The translations under genes and the position numbers were made by a program. DNA of 64,000 nt from Chloropicon primus (Eukaryota; Chlorophyta; Chloropicophyceae; Chloropicales; Chloropicaceae): assembly GCA_023205875.1 (NCBI GenBank), contig CP060770.1, positions 246,501 to 310,500 on the forward strand, written 5' to 3'. The first letter of the stretch is position 1. Each line of letters begins with the position of its first letter. Positions 39,858 to 50,448 of this stretch are shown here, piece by piece. A model generated the notes under the pieces. That model had not been told where the DNA came from and searched no databases. It was given only the letters and a program-made list of their open reading frames with translations.

Positions 39858-41369
39858 TCAGCCTTCATCCATGAGCGCATCCACGATGATCCGAGGGCCA
39901 ATTTGCTTGTCCATCAACAGTCGAAGGAGGTCATATTTGTTTCCCTTGTGCCCTAGGCCGGTCAGCCAGTCCAACAGGACTTGAGGATTATCAGACATGC
40001 TAGGAAGGGCATCCTCGTGCATCGTGACCAAGTGATTGGCTTTGGAGGGTGGGAGGGACTCTGAAAGCAGCTTGGCAACGCGGCCCCGGCTTCCTTTTCT
40101 CGAGAACTTGACCTTATGCTCCCTCTTCATCGATCGGCTCCTCACGTTTTTCCTCACCCCCAGCTGCTTGCGCATGTCAGCAAGAACGTCTGATGCTTTC
40201 ACGAGCAGGTTTTGCTTGTTTTGTGCTGCAGACTGTGATGGCGAGCTCATGACTTTGGAGCCTTTGTTGCTCCTGTGCAGCGACTCGTTCATGTCTGTCA
40301 GAACATCCACCAGCTTGACCATGCTTCTGTCGTCCATGTTATTGGTGGCTCCTTCATCCACAAGCAACTTCTCCAGAGCGCCGTACTCCTCGACGGCATC
40401 GTGGGAGACGCGACAGACGTCCTCAGCATCCGGCCAGTTGAACTCCTCCTCCTCCTCCTCCTCTTCCTCTTGGTTCTTCTCGATCCAGTCGAGCTTCAAG
40501 AACTCCCCGAACGAACCCTTTGTGATGTCTGGGTGAAATAATTTACATAAGCGAGCCTGGAACTTGTCCCACTTTTTCTCGAGCGCACCTCCGCTGCCGC
40601 TGGCTTTCTCCCTCGCCACGCCGTAGCTCGTGCTTGCTTCGGGCTGCACATTCATTGGCTTGTCCTTGGCCAAAGGCTCTCTCCTGGTGCATTTTCGCTT
40701 CCCTTTCGAAGACTGTTGCGATTGCCTCGATAGTCCGGGCTCTTTGTCATCGTCCATCATAGTGACGTTCTCGCTCATCCCTCCAAGGTCAGCCTCAGAG
40801 CCTGCAGGGGTCGTGTTCGTGCTCAGGAACCTGCGCCTCACGCCAAATGTGGAGCTCCTTGTCCTCTCCGGGGGGAAGCCATCACCCGTACCGAAGCCGC
40901 TGTGACTCGGCTCGCCGTTGTACACGGTCCGCTCGTGGTGGTACGCCGGCACCGCTGGCCTGCCCGATACGACGCTATTGATCCCCCGATAATGCGGGTG
41001 ATGTTGCCGTACAGAGTGTTGTTGCTCGTTCTCACTCTCTGCATTCCTTTTGGCTCTGCGCAGGAAGCCCGAAGACCTGCCAGCGCCGCTGGGTCTTGAC
41101 CTCCCAACCGCAAGCGGGATGCCCCCCCCACCGACGTTGACGCTACCAGGCACATTGTCCTTGCCAAGCAAAGCGCCAAAACCACCGGCTGGAGGCTCAA
41201 ACACGCCATGGTCACCATTCTCGCCACCGTTGAAGCCGGCCAGAGTGTCACTCAGCCTCCCCAGCGATACCTCTCGCCCGTGATTCCTATTCCTCGCCGG
41301 AGCGACGTCGTTGAACCTGTCCCCAAAGCCCTCCATCCACGAGCCCAGCTGACCCGAGTGTTGAGACAT
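39858..41369 (-). CDS. Uncharacterised, largely disordered protein
   Basis: 503 aa, single exon, not recognised. The first about 250 residues are Gly/Ser/Arg-rich and low-complexity. A more ordered block follows from about 255 (LEKKWDKFQARLCKLFHPDI), an acidic run of nine Glu, a helical region with repeated motifs (LVDVLTDMNESLHR and ASDVLADMRKQLG), a basic RKNVRSRSMKREHKVKFSRKG segment that could be nuclear or nucleic-acid binding, and a C-terminal helical stretch (VLLDWLTGLGHKGNKYDLLR). I see no catalytic motif. The start ATG is clear. Confidence 0.55.
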   Translation of the reverse strand: MSQHSGQLGSWMEGFGDRFNDVAPARNRNHGREVSLGRLSDTLAGFNGGENGDHGVFEPPAGGFGALLGKDNVPGSVNVGGGGIPLAVGRSRPSGAGRSSGFLRRAKRNAESENEQQHSVRQHHPHYRGINSVVSGRPAVPAYHHERTVYNGEPSHSGFGTGDGFPPERTRSSTFGVRRRFLSTNTTPAGSEADLGGMSENVTMMDDDKEPGLSRQSQQSSKGKRKCTRREPLAKDKPMNVQPEASTSYGVAREKASGSGGALEKKWDKFQARLCKLFHPDITKGSFGEFLKLDWIEKNQEEEEEEEEEFNWPDAEDVCRVSHDAVEEYGALEKLLVDEGATNNMDDRSMVKLVDVLTDMNESLHRSNKGSKVMSSPSQSAAQNKQNLLVKASDVLADMRKQLGVRKNVRSRSMKREHKVKFSRKGSRGRVAKLLSESLPPSKANHLVTMHEDALPSMSDNPQVLLDWLTGLGHKGNKYDLLRLLMDKQIGPRIIVDALMDEG

Positions 41370-42188
41370 CGTTCAAGCACTTCAAGCCTCGTGGACCAAC
41401 TGCCAAGCAAGGCAGGCCATGACACAACAACGCGGTTCCTCACACCTTTGACTTCTTCATCGAAGGGTCCTCGAGTTTTTCGAAACAAAAGGCAGGCACA
41501 CCGCCAGACGTTACGAGCAACGGCAGTCCTCGTCCCCCTCCCGGCTTCACAATGGTCTAACTCCAACTCCAACTCCAACTCGTCCCCTGGAGACCAACGA
41601 CAACGATAGACTGCTGTCCTTTCTGTGGGAAGAAGATGATGAAGATGATTGTGTGGTGCAGGCCTTTCGTCAGTCAGTGCATGCTTATGAAGAGGAGGAG
41701 GAAGACAAACTGGAAGCAGGAACCTCCACCTCTCTCTCTCTCTCTCTCTCTCCTCTGTGTGTGTGTGTGTGTGTGTGTGACCAAACTTTCAAAGGTGCTT
41801 CTACTTGTTGTTCAGGCACTTGGAGAGAGAGAGAAGAGAAACAGAGAGGGACAGGGAGAGGGGAGGCGGTGCTGGAAGAGCGAGAAAGAGACAGGCGAGA
41901 ATGACGGCTTCTGACCCTTTCCCTCCCTGTGTCCTCTCCTGCTCCTTGGTCCTGCTCTCGGTCACCCACCTTCACTGACTCGCTACAGTGTTGTTGTCCA
42001 ACCTTCAGCAGTCAATAATACTATGAAGACAGACAGTCAGACAGAGAGAGACAGAGAGAGACAGAGAGAGAGAGAGGAACCAGGTGGCCTGCCCACTCAC
42101 CTCCCTGTCTTGCGTTGCTCCTTGACCCCACTGCCGTTGTCTGTAGCCTGTCCACAGAGTGGTCTCAGTACTCCATAAAACTATCAAT

Positions 42189-42219
<31 letters not shown>

Positions 42220-42629
42220 AGAGGAAGAAGATGACACTGTCCTCGAAAAGAGAGAGAGAGAGAGGAGCAAGATGACCCACCTCCACCTCTACGCGTCCCT
42301 GCTGTGCTCTCCAAAAAATGTTTCCGTGGGATCCATGCACATCGTTTTATTGGTGTCCATATTCCATTACACTCTAAATGCATTCGAGGGTTTTCAGAGG
42401 GTTTCAGCGATCGCGTCGCCGACGAGTGTGGAGAGCGGCGACGGGTTCAAGCGGAGTTTTAGGGCGGAGAACGTTACGGAACGAGGGTAACGCCTGCACC
42501 AAACGAAAGTACGTTTCAAGACCTTTCGATTGGTCCGTCATTTGCCCACGAAAGTCTTCGTGACGTCCATCGTTTCCTTTGGGAAAGAGTACGAGCAAGA
42601 AAGAAGCTTGGGATTGGATACGTACGACG
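41370..42629. promoter_or_regulatory. Divergent flank orphan / beta-COP
   Basis: About 1.26 kb of non-coding DNA with many simple repeats: (CAACTC)n near 41560-41582, (CT)n and (GT)n at 41730-41780, and several (GA)n runs (42040-42075, 42187-42213, 42248-42264). Near beta-COP lie GTTACG/GTAACG motifs (42474-42492) and a CTTTCGATTGG element. Small frames here were not called. Confidence 0.45.
42509..42547 (+). promoter_or_regulatory. CTTTCGATTGG element upstream of beta-COP
   Basis: It reads GTACGTTTCAAGACCTTTCG then ATTGGTCCGTCATTTGCCC, about 80-120 bp before the ATG and in gene orientation. It shares TACGTTTCA and CTTTCGATTG with the GAR1 copy. Confidence 0.45.
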
Positions 42630-45437
42630 ATGGTTCTCGCAGGTCAGACGGAGACGTACTGCACGGTGCTCGTGTCGTACGACAAGCAAGTGAATGGTAA
42701 CCAGATTCAGGAGGCGCTTGAGGGCGGAAGCTCCAAGGACAAGCGCGAAGCCATGAAAAAGTGCGTGTACATGATGCTCAACGGAGAGGACATGTCCCAA
42801 CTGTTCATGACGATCGTGAGATACGTCCTTCCTAGTGAGGATCACACGATCCAGAAGCTGCTGCTTTTGTACCTGGAGCAGCTGCAGAAGAAGGACAGCG
42901 ATGGGAAACTCCTTCCGGAGATGATATTGATCTGCCAGAACTTGAGGAACAACCTCCAGCACCCGAACGAGTACCTGAGGGGAGTGACGTTGAGGTTCTT
43001 GTGCAGGATCAAGGAGCTTGAGATCTTGGAGCCTTTGATTCCTTCGATACTGAGCAACTTGGAGCACAGGCACTCGTTCGTGAGGCGCAGCGCTGCGATG
43101 TGTGTCAAGGCGATATACGACCTGTTCGGAGACCAGCTCCTTCCGGACGCGAGCGAGATGATATTGGAGAACTTTCTTGCGAACGAGCAGGACGTGTCCG
43201 CGAGGAGGAATGCCCTGCTGATGCTTTGCACCACCGCCCCGGATCTCGCCGTCCAGTACCTCATGTCGCAGCTGGACCAGCTCCCGACGTGGCCGGATAT
43301 TTTGCAGCTCGTGGTCCTCGACCTTGTCAGATCGGTCTGCAGGACTCAGCCAGAGAACAAGGGCAAGTACATCAAGCTCATATTGGCCCTCATGTCTTCG
43401 AAGCACACCTCGGTGGCTTACGAGTGCGCCAACACCCTGATACAGCTTTCCAGGGCCAGCTCTGCGATCAGAGCCGCTGCCATGTGCTACTGCCAGCTCC
43501 TGATCAACCATAGCGACAACAACGTCAAGCTTATTGTGCTGGGCAAGCTCGAGGAGATGAAGGCGCAGCACGGAGACATCCTGAAGGACATGGTGATGGA
43601 CATTCTCAGGGCTCTATCTTCGCCAAACGTGGACATCAAGAAGAAGATTTTGGACATCGTTTTGGACCTCCTGTCCTCCAAGAACATCGAGGAGGTGGTC
43701 CTCGCCCTCAAGAAGGAGGTGGTGAAGGTGGACGACCTGAGCGAGAGCGCTGGGGAGCACAGGCAGATGCTGGTGCAAGCTATCCACAAGTGCACCGTGA
43801 ACTTCCCAGACGTCGCGGGAGCTGTGGTTCCACTCTTGATGGGCTTCTTGACCGACTCCAACACAGTCTCGGCCGTGGACGTGATCTATTTCGTCAGGGA
43901 AATCATGGAGACCAACCCAAAGCTGCAGCAGCAAGTGCTCGAGCTCCTTTTGGACGTCTTCCCTCAGATTAGAACTTCAAGGGTCTGCAGCTGCAGTCTG
44001 TGGATTCTTGGGGAATATAGCAACACCGCGGAGGAGGTGATGACGGCTCTCGAGGCCATCAAAGAATGCGTTGGACCCCTGCCTTTCTTCCACACGGACG
44101 AGGAGGACGGAAGCGTCAAGGTCGACATGGCCGAGTCCGTCACGAGCGTCGGCGGCGGAAGTTCCTCGGGACCAAAGATCCTTGCGGACGGATCGTACGC
44201 AACCGAGTCCGCGGTCACCATGAGTGCTGCGACTTCCTTCATGTCGTCTCCCAACCTGAGGGCTCTGATTCTGGCCTGCGACTATTTCTTGGCCTCAATC
44301 GTTGCCAGCACGTACACCAAACTCGTGATCAAGCTGATGAACCTGGGATCTGCGGGACAGGTGAACAAGGAGACCGCAGAGAGCATGCTTTACATTGCGA
44401 GCTTGCTCAGGCTCAGTGAGTCGGGGGCCGTCAGCCACTCGATGGACTTGGACAGCAAAGACAAGATCAACGTTTGCTTGAACATTCTGACGAACCCCTC
44501 GGAGGCTAGCCTCCTGGAGGAGTGCAGGAACTCTTTCGCAGCGATGATCGAGGAGAAGCATAGGGAGGAGGAGGAGGATAAGAAGAAGAACGCCGCCCCA
44601 GTGGTCCAGCCAGACGACTTGATTGACTTCTACCACCTGAAGAACACCCAGGGAATGAGCCAGATTGAGATGGAAGATGCCGTTGCCACTGACTTGAGCA
44701 GGGCGATGGGAGTGAACACTGGTTCCGAGGAGAACGGAGGTGAAGAGAAGGTTGTGCAGCTCACAGGTTTCTCGGATCCGGTCTATGCCGAGGCCTTCAT
44801 GACGGTGCACCAATACGACATTGTCCTTGACATTTACGTTGCCAACAGGCACGACGAGACCCTCCAGGACGTCAGCCTGGAGCTGGCGACCATGGGAGAC
44901 CTCAAGCTTGTAGAGAGGCCCTCTCCAGTGACTCTGGGAGTCGGGGAGTCGGCAATGCTTCGGGCAAACATCAAGGTGTCGAGCACAGAGACCGGGGTCA
45001 TCTTTGGCTCCCTGGTTACGGGGGATATCGTAATTGTGCTGAACGACATCCACTTGGATATTGCTGACTACCTTCACAAGAAGAGCGAGCTTTCGGACGC
45101 CAGCTTTAGAAGCCGCTGGGCGGAGTTCGAGTGGGAGAACAAGGTCGCAATCAACACCACTATTGCGGATCCAGGTGCTTTCCTGGACAAGATCATCAAG
45201 AGCACGTCCTTGCAGCTGCTCACGCCTGATCCTAGCTTGGAGGGAAACTGTGGTTACCTTGCCGCGAACCTCTTCACCCGATCTGTTTTCGGTGAGGATG
45301 CCCTGGTGAACATCAGTGTGGAGAAGAACGCTGAGGGCGAGCTCGTGGGCTACGTTCGGATTAGGAGCAAAACGCAGGGCATTGCTCTTTCGCTTGGAGA
45401 CAAGATCACCCTCAAGCAGAAAAGCTTGACTGCATAG
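42630..45437 (+). CDS. COPB1: Coatomer subunit beta (beta-COP)
   Basis: Subunit of the COPI coat for Golgi-to-ER and intra-Golgi transport. The 935 aa single exon begins MVLAGQTETYCTVLV; the frame opens 17 codons earlier at another ATG (42579), but the family start fits 42630. Strong matches: MTIVRYVLPSEDHTIQKLLL, LQHPNEYLRGVTLRFLC, LEHRHSFVRRSA, ATLVKYE-like VAYECANTLIQLS, HSDNNVKLIVLGKLEE, and the appendage-type C-terminal half with LTGFSDPVYAEAF. An adaptin-like HEAT solenoid precedes it. Length is typical. The upstream flank contains a CTTTCGATTG element. Confidence 0.97.
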   Translation: MVLAGQTETYCTVLVSYDKQVNGNQIQEALEGGSSKDKREAMKKCVYMMLNGEDMSQLFMTIVRYVLPSEDHTIQKLLLLYLEQLQKKDSDGKLLPEMILICQNLRNNLQHPNEYLRGVTLRFLCRIKELEILEPLIPSILSNLEHRHSFVRRSAAMCVKAIYDLFGDQLLPDASEMILENFLANEQDVSARRNALLMLCTTAPDLAVQYLMSQLDQLPTWPDILQLVVLDLVRSVCRTQPENKGKYIKLILALMSSKHTSVAYECANTLIQLSRASSAIRAAAMCYCQLLINHSDNNVKLIVLGKLEEMKAQHGDILKDMVMDILRALSSPNVDIKKKILDIVLDLLSSKNIEEVVLALKKEVVKVDDLSESAGEHRQMLVQAIHKCTVNFPDVAGAVVPLLMGFLTDSNTVSAVDVIYFVREIMETNPKLQQQVLELLLDVFPQIRTSRVCSCSLWILGEYSNTAEEVMTALEAIKECVGPLPFFHTDEEDGSVKVDMAESVTSVGGGSSSGPKILADGSYATESAVTMSAATSFMSSPNLRALILACDYFLASIVASTYTKLVIKLMNLGSAGQVNKETAESMLYIASLLRLSESGAVSHSMDLDSKDKINVCLNILTNPSEASLLEECRNSFAAMIEEKHREEEEDKKKNAAPVVQPDDLIDFYHLKNTQGMSQIEMEDAVATDLSRAMGVNTGSEENGGEEKVVQLTGFSDPVYAEAFMTVHQYDIVLDIYVANRHDETLQDVSLELATMGDLKLVERPSPVTLGVGESAMLRANIKVSSTETGVIFGSLVTGDIVIVLNDIHLDIADYLHKKSELSDASFRSRWAEFEWENKVAINTTIADPGAFLDKIIKSTSLQLLTPDPSLEGNCGYLAANLFTRSVFGEDALVNISVEKNAEGELVGYVRIRSKTQGIALSLGDKITLKQKSLTA

Positions 45438-45568
45438 AGAACTTAACACGAACTTTTGCAAATATATATTGAACCAAAAGTTTTGTATTTACTTTTTTAG
45501 GAAAAGGAAGGAAAAGAAAAGAATAAAATGGATCTCATATTGTTTCTTGCTGTGTAGTTGCGGTCCTC

Positions 45569-47449
45569 TCACCTGGAGCTCAAGCTCACCGTAAGCTCGC
45601 GGTAGGCCGTCTGAAGCATCTCGAGCCTCTTGGAGCACACCTCCCTCCTCTGCATGACCTCCTCGTTCTCTCCCAGGAGCCTCCTGAGGGACTCTGCGTC
45701 CTTGCCAGCGACTTCCTCGACAAACTTGTCGAGGAGAGATTTCTTGGCCTGCAGCACCAAGCAGTGGACAATCGCTTTGGGGATCGTGGCCTTGAGCTGG
45801 TTGCAGACAACCCCGAGGTAAGCAGAAACGTGGTTGGCGATCTGCTTCATGTGGAGGTCCTCCGAGGTTCCTCCATCCGATCCAGGCTTGATGTTTCTGC
45901 CAGAGAAGGTCTTCAAGCCCTGCATGCCCTCCTCCGCGTCTTGGGCTCTCAAGATCTCTCTGAAAAACTCAGCAGTGAGGTAAGAGGCCTCCATGTCGAC
46001 CATCGTCATGACCATGGACTTTGCCTCGTCCCTCATCCTCTCCAGGGCAAGGCCGGATTGCGCCAGGATCTCCGTGCTGAGGAGCGAGTACCTGCTCAGG
46101 CCCTCGCAATCCTTGGAGCCAAGGACGGTCTGAACGAGCTGCTGCAGGATGAGGTAGACCTCCTCGACGCAGATGACCGACGGGTCCTTGAGGAGCTTGA
46201 GGCCGGCCTCGATCAGCCTCCTGTAGCCCATCTCCGGGGCAATGAGGTGAGGCTGGTAGCCATCCGCCTCGTTGATGACCTTCTTGATGTTGGACAAGGA
46301 GTACACCTGCTTGAAGGGAAGCTCCCTGATGTGCTTGGTGAGCTTCCCCTCGAAGACGTCGAGGATGGCCTCCCCCCCGCCCTTGCCGCCATCAAGCATC
46401 GTGGCATACGAGGAGTCGAACTCCCTGCACATGGAAAGGATCTCGTGGACCATCGCGCCCCTGTTGTTCGCTGTCATGGGGCCCAAGGCCTTGAGCTCCT
46501 TCTGCATGTCTTGGACGCCCTTGTTGATGGTCTGCTGGATCTTCGGGATCTGCCTGACGATGGCTTCCTCCAGCTTCCTGCAGAGCTTGTGGGTGAGGGA
46601 AGACATTCCGACGTTCCTCAGGCCCCTGTAGTGAGGGCTCCCGTTGAAGAACTCCATCTCCTTCTTCCTGCACTCCTCCATGGTCATCTTGCTGTTGATG
46701 TCGGCCTGGGCCCTGTTCACCACCGCGATCCAGCCGTGCTTGAGCTGCACGGACCTGCCCTCCAGGACATCCCTCGCGTTGGTCCCCCTGTCCATGATGT
46801 CGAGCTTGGTGAGGACGCCGATGGTCCTCTCCCCGGCAGGGTCCACCTCCCTCGCCAGCCTCAGGCCGTCGCTGGTGGCCATGTCCGCGTTCGCCGGCGA
46901 GACGGCGAGGATGATGGCGTTCTCCCCCTTGATGTACGCCCGGGCCATGTCCTCGATGTCCTTGACGATGGACTTGGGCTGCCCCTCCGTGGCGATCTTC
47001 GTCAGGCCAGGCATGTCCACCAGCGTCAAGTTGGGCACGTCCGGCGAGTGGATGGTCAAGTGGATGGGGTCGGGGGAAACGGCCTTGCCGCTCCCGAGGG
47101 ACCTGTGGGTCTCGGCCTCGATCTCCTGCCTGATGGCGTCGAACTGCGTGAACTTCTCCCCCATCTTGTGCAGGAACTCGCCGTACTCCTTGGCTCCGGC
47201 CTTGCTCTGCACGAGCTGAAGAAGCAAGGGCCTCCTCGTCACGATGCCCGAACCCCTCGGCAGGAAGTCCTTCCCCACCACGGCCTCCAGTACCGAACTC
47301 TTTCCGCTGCTTTGGCCGCCAATCACCACGATGCTCGGCAAGACTTCCCACAAGCTCGGAAGGTTGTCGTCCCTCGAGTTCCCAGCATTGTCGCCAAGCG
47401 AGGTACACACCTGCTGGAGCTTGTTCACGAGCTCACGAAGCTGGTCCAT
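45569..47449 (-). CDS. Dynamin-related GTPase, plant DRP1-like
   Basis: Large GTPase that constricts membranes. The 626 aa product starts MDQLRELVNKLQQVC, like plant DRP1. GTP motifs: P-loop GGQSSGKSS (residues 44-52), a T at GIVTRRPL, switch II DMPGLTK (DMPG instead of DxPG with T), TKLD, and NRAQADI. Middle and GED regions follow, with no PH or proline-rich domain, the DRP1 layout (about 610 aa in Arabidopsis). An endocytic, cell-plate or division role is inferred from the family. The frame is open eight codons upstream. The GED ends at LTVSLSSR. Confidence 0.93.
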   Translation of the reverse strand: MDQLRELVNKLQQVCTSLGDNAGNSRDDNLPSLWEVLPSIVVIGGQSSGKSSVLEAVVGKDFLPRGSGIVTRRPLLLQLVQSKAGAKEYGEFLHKMGEKFTQFDAIRQEIEAETHRSLGSGKAVSPDPIHLTIHSPDVPNLTLVDMPGLTKIATEGQPKSIVKDIEDMARAYIKGENAIILAVSPANADMATSDGLRLAREVDPAGERTIGVLTKLDIMDRGTNARDVLEGRSVQLKHGWIAVVNRAQADINSKMTMEECRKKEMEFFNGSPHYRGLRNVGMSSLTHKLCRKLEEAIVRQIPKIQQTINKGVQDMQKELKALGPMTANNRGAMVHEILSMCREFDSSYATMLDGGKGGGEAILDVFEGKLTKHIRELPFKQVYSLSNIKKVINEADGYQPHLIAPEMGYRRLIEAGLKLLKDPSVICVEEVYLILQQLVQTVLGSKDCEGLSRYSLLSTEILAQSGLALERMRDEAKSMVMTMVDMEASYLTAEFFREILRAQDAEEGMQGLKTFSGRNIKPGSDGGTSEDLHMKQIANHVSAYLGVVCNQLKATIPKAIVHCLVLQAKKSLLDKFVEEVAGKDAESLRRLLGENEEVMQRREVCSKRLEMLQTAYRELTVSLSSR

Positions 47450-48900
47450 GATGAAGACAACCCACGCACGCACTGAAGAAGATGAAGATGCAGATGCTTC
47501 CTTCCTTGGTGTCGCCGCTGCTGCTGCTGCTGCTGCTGCTGCTCGTCGTCGTCGTCGTCGTCGTCGGTCGCACGAACGAAGAATGAACTGAACTGAACGA
47601 AACGAACCGCTCTTTCTCTCTCTCTCTCTCGGGTCGAGGCGTCGAGGGGTTCAAAAAAATAATTTTGAGCGTTACGTCTCCGCCCTCGTTTCCTCAAACT
47701 GATAACGCCCGCCTTGTTGAGCTCGAAAAAATCGGTCGGAGGAATTGTGGAGATGGAAGGAGAGGAAGGGAGGGAGGGGGCAATGCGGGGCGGAAGACGG
47801 GGAGTGGGAGGTGGGGGAGGGGCACGTGTCGATAGAGTTTTCTTTCCTCTTTCCAAAGACTACTCACTTGCCCGCACAACACAAAGTTTAGTTTTGACAA
47901 CCCCAATGTTGGTGGTTTTGCGTAAGGGAGGGAGTCTTCGTGGAACGGTGGGGGGAGGGGCACAACAACGTTTGGGCGCGGAAGATGGGTCAAGAAGTCG
48001 CCAGAGGAGATCATTTCGAGCTCCTGTGCGCGACGATGTTCCGGCTCCTGCGATGGCGCCACCGTGGGTGACAACACGCGCGCACGCACGCCGGTGCCAG
48101 TCAAGTGAGCAGTCCAGCAGCGTGGCATCATGGGGGGTAAGGGGGAGGTGCGCCGCGCCGGCGATGGTTTTCTTTGCGCCTCCACATCACTCGCACTGGC
48201 TGTAGCCAGCACTGCTGCCCGCAACCTTTTCGTGGTGCGCACCGCGAGTCCTCGATAGTGATCCGGAAGCCGTCGGTCCTCGGGAAAAGAGAGCCGACCA
48301 AAGAGTTGGATCCAGGAAGGTGCGAGGAGAACCAAGACTAAAGGCCACCTGATCGAGAGGATGGAGAAGCCTCTGTCCCTCTATCCCTCCTCCTCCATCC
48401 CTTGCAGCACTCACTACTTCCTTCCACCAACTCCCGTGACATCTTCGTCCTTTTGCTCATTCATCACCTTTCTCCTCCTGTTTCCCAGCAAGTGATGACT
48501 CTTTGGAAAGAGGAAGAGGAGGAGGAAGACACAGATACCTGTGCCACCCGTCACCAGCATCTCTCCTGGCTTCATTGCTCTCCTCCATCCCTTGCATCGC
48601 CCACCGCCCTCACCAACTCCCATTGGTCCTCTGATTTCAAATCTGTTGCCTTTGAAGCCTTGGAGCCCAGGAGTTCGAACAGGAGGGCCTTGCGGTTGCT
48701 TTCTTTTGCGGCGGCAGAGGACGTCAGGGGATCTGTTGAGCCTGACGAATCGAATCTTCATCTCTCGAGCTTTCCATTGATACCTCGTTCGAGGCATTGG
48801 GCGACTGGGAACTTCATCTTTGGTGGAGCAAAGGAGCAGAGGAGCAGAGAGAGGAGAGGTGGAGCAGAGGAGCAGAGGAGCAGAGGGGAGGTCCAAGGCG
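47450..48900. promoter_or_regulatory. Divergent flank dynamin / PH-domain gene
   Basis: About 1.45 kb of non-coding DNA. Next to dynamin are (GCT)n (47516-47543) and (CGT)n (47544-47566) microsatellites, then GCGTTACGTCTCCGCCC and TAACGCCCGCC motifs (47667-47715). A (CTCT) run is near 47612-47628. Near the downstream gene are a CTTTCC element and (GAGCAGAG)n DNA. Open frames at 47694-48335 and 48402-49082 look like chance. Confidence 0.45.
48761..48800 (+). promoter_or_regulatory. CTTTCCATTGATACCTCG element upstream of the PH-domain gene
   Basis: It reads TCTCTCGAGCTTTCCATTGA then TACCTCGTTCGAGGCATTGG, 100-140 bp before the ATG and in gene orientation. It is the same subtype as the two minus-strand copies before cereblon. 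Confidence 0.5.
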
Positions 48901-50349
48901 ATGGAGAAGGTGGACCAGGAGACAATTCGCCTCGTGCGCCGCTTGAAGAGCTTGAACAAGTCGGAGAGTTTCCAAGGAGGGCAGGAAGCAGATGCACAAA
49001 AGGACAAGTCATCCAAGTGGAATCGTATCAGGCAAGTGACGCATACTCCGAGAGGGGAGGGGACTGCGGAGGGGACGGGTGATGGAAGGGATGGTATGCA
49101 GGAGCCGAGTGGTGAAGCGGAGAGGCCCACCGGTGAGCGGGGGATCTACAATGCATTGTTTGCTCCGACACCTTCGGTGAGTAGTGCAAGTGGTGGTGCA
49201 GACAAGGATAAGGACAAGGCGTCGGGCCCAGCCTCGAAGGAGGTGGTCTTCCTGCCTCACTTGAACCTGGAGAATCGTTTTCTGGTGAGCGCCCAGACGG
49301 CGGTTCACTACGGCGGTTGGCTGCTGAAGCGAGGGTCTCACATGAAGGTGTGGAGGAGGAGGTGGTTCACGGTGGAGAACGAGTGCATATTGTATAGGAA
49401 AGACCCACAAGACTTTGAGATCAAAGGGAGCATACCTTTGTGCTGCGTGAGAAACATCTTTCGCACGGACAATGTCAAGAGCAAAGCCAAGTACGAGAAC
49501 GCTTGCATCTGCATCAAGACGGATTGGAGGACTTACGTGGTCGTGGCGGAGACCGCGCTTGAAGCCAGGCAGTGGAACTTCTATCTGTTCAGACTCTGGA
49601 GGGAGGTCATCTCGAGGGCGAGGCAGACTGTGCACAAGGTGGAGAACATCTCGAGTTCAGACTTGATCGAGGAGACGAGGCTGCGTTTCGGGGGCGGTGG
49701 TGGCGAAGGGGAGGACCACGAGGAAGCCATCAAGAACGATTTACCGGCGGCCAACGACACCTTTGTGGCTCAGCTGAAGAGTGCGGACGCGACCCGGTCC
49801 ATGCTCGTCCAGAGATTGTGGAAGCTCGCGTACAAGCTCGTGGTGCTGAAGAAGAATGTGGACTTTGCGAAGGATGTTGCGGACTTGTACCAAAAGCAGA
49901 TCGATGTGGTGACCCAGCAGAGGCAAGGGGACACGAAGACGCAGAGGAGGGCGCAGGAAACGATCAAGCTGCTGAAGAAGACGCTGCACAAGGTGAATGG
50001 GTTGTACGAGAAGGAGATGAAGGAAAGGGAGAAGCAGGAAGGGAGGGCGGAGTCCTTGGAAGCAGACTTGAGCCAGGCACGGGAACAGATCAAAGAAAAG
50101 GATGACATGATCGCCGGCAAGGACAAGGAGAACAGGCAGCTGGAAGAGGACGTCCTGCAGTACCAAAAGCAGGTGGAGGACTATTACATGAACCTCAAGA
50201 AGCAGCAGGAGGACCACATCAGGACCAGCCGGCCCTGGCTGGCCAGCACCCTGCAACAGAACACTCCTCTGCTCCAACTGCAGCGGGGCGATCCCGCCAT
50301 GAACGCGGACAGGGAGAGGCAACCGAGGAGAAGGAGCAGTCGGCAGTAA
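48901..50349 (+). CDS. PH-domain coiled-coil protein
   Basis: 482 aa, single exon. A pleckstrin-homology domain lies at about residues 135-240 (GGWLLKRGSHMKVWRRRWFT, IKGSIPLCC, RTYVVVAETALEARQWNFYL) and probably binds phosphoinositides or membranes. The N-terminus is charged and Ser/Gly-rich. After the PH domain comes a coiled coil (about 350-450: KLLKKTLHKVNGLYEKEMKE). No RhoGAP, GEF, kinase or other catalytic domain follows, so the role is probably adaptor or membrane-tether; I do not assign a family. The start ATG 48901 follows (GAGCAGAG)n DNA; an upstream frame reaches 48820. Confidence 0.75.
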   Translation: MEKVDQETIRLVRRLKSLNKSESFQGGQEADAQKDKSSKWNRIRQVTHTPRGEGTAEGTGDGRDGMQEPSGEAERPTGERGIYNALFAPTPSVSSASGGADKDKDKASGPASKEVVFLPHLNLENRFLVSAQTAVHYGGWLLKRGSHMKVWRRRWFTVENECILYRKDPQDFEIKGSIPLCCVRNIFRTDNVKSKAKYENACICIKTDWRTYVVVAETALEARQWNFYLFRLWREVISRARQTVHKVENISSSDLIEETRLRFGGGGGEGEDHEEAIKNDLPAANDTFVAQLKSADATRSMLVQRLWKLAYKLVVLKKNVDFAKDVADLYQKQIDVVTQQRQGDTKTQRRAQETIKLLKKTLHKVNGLYEKEMKEREKQEGRAESLEADLSQAREQIKEKDDMIAGKDKENRQLEEDVLQYQKQVEDYYMNLKKQQEDHIRTSRPWLASTLQQNTPLLQLQRGDPAMNADRERQPRRRSSRQ

Positions 50350-50448
50350 AAAAAATCGATCTACTACGCTACGCGTGTGAAGTAAAAAGTAGTAAGTATG
50401 TTCCATTACACATGATCATTCTCAATGCGAGTGTTGTTTAGAAGCTGC

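Noticed and set aside
47694-49082. Open frames in the dynamin / PH-gene flank
   Set aside because: They run through simple repeats and motif-rich flank DNA, on both strands, with no ordered protein pattern.
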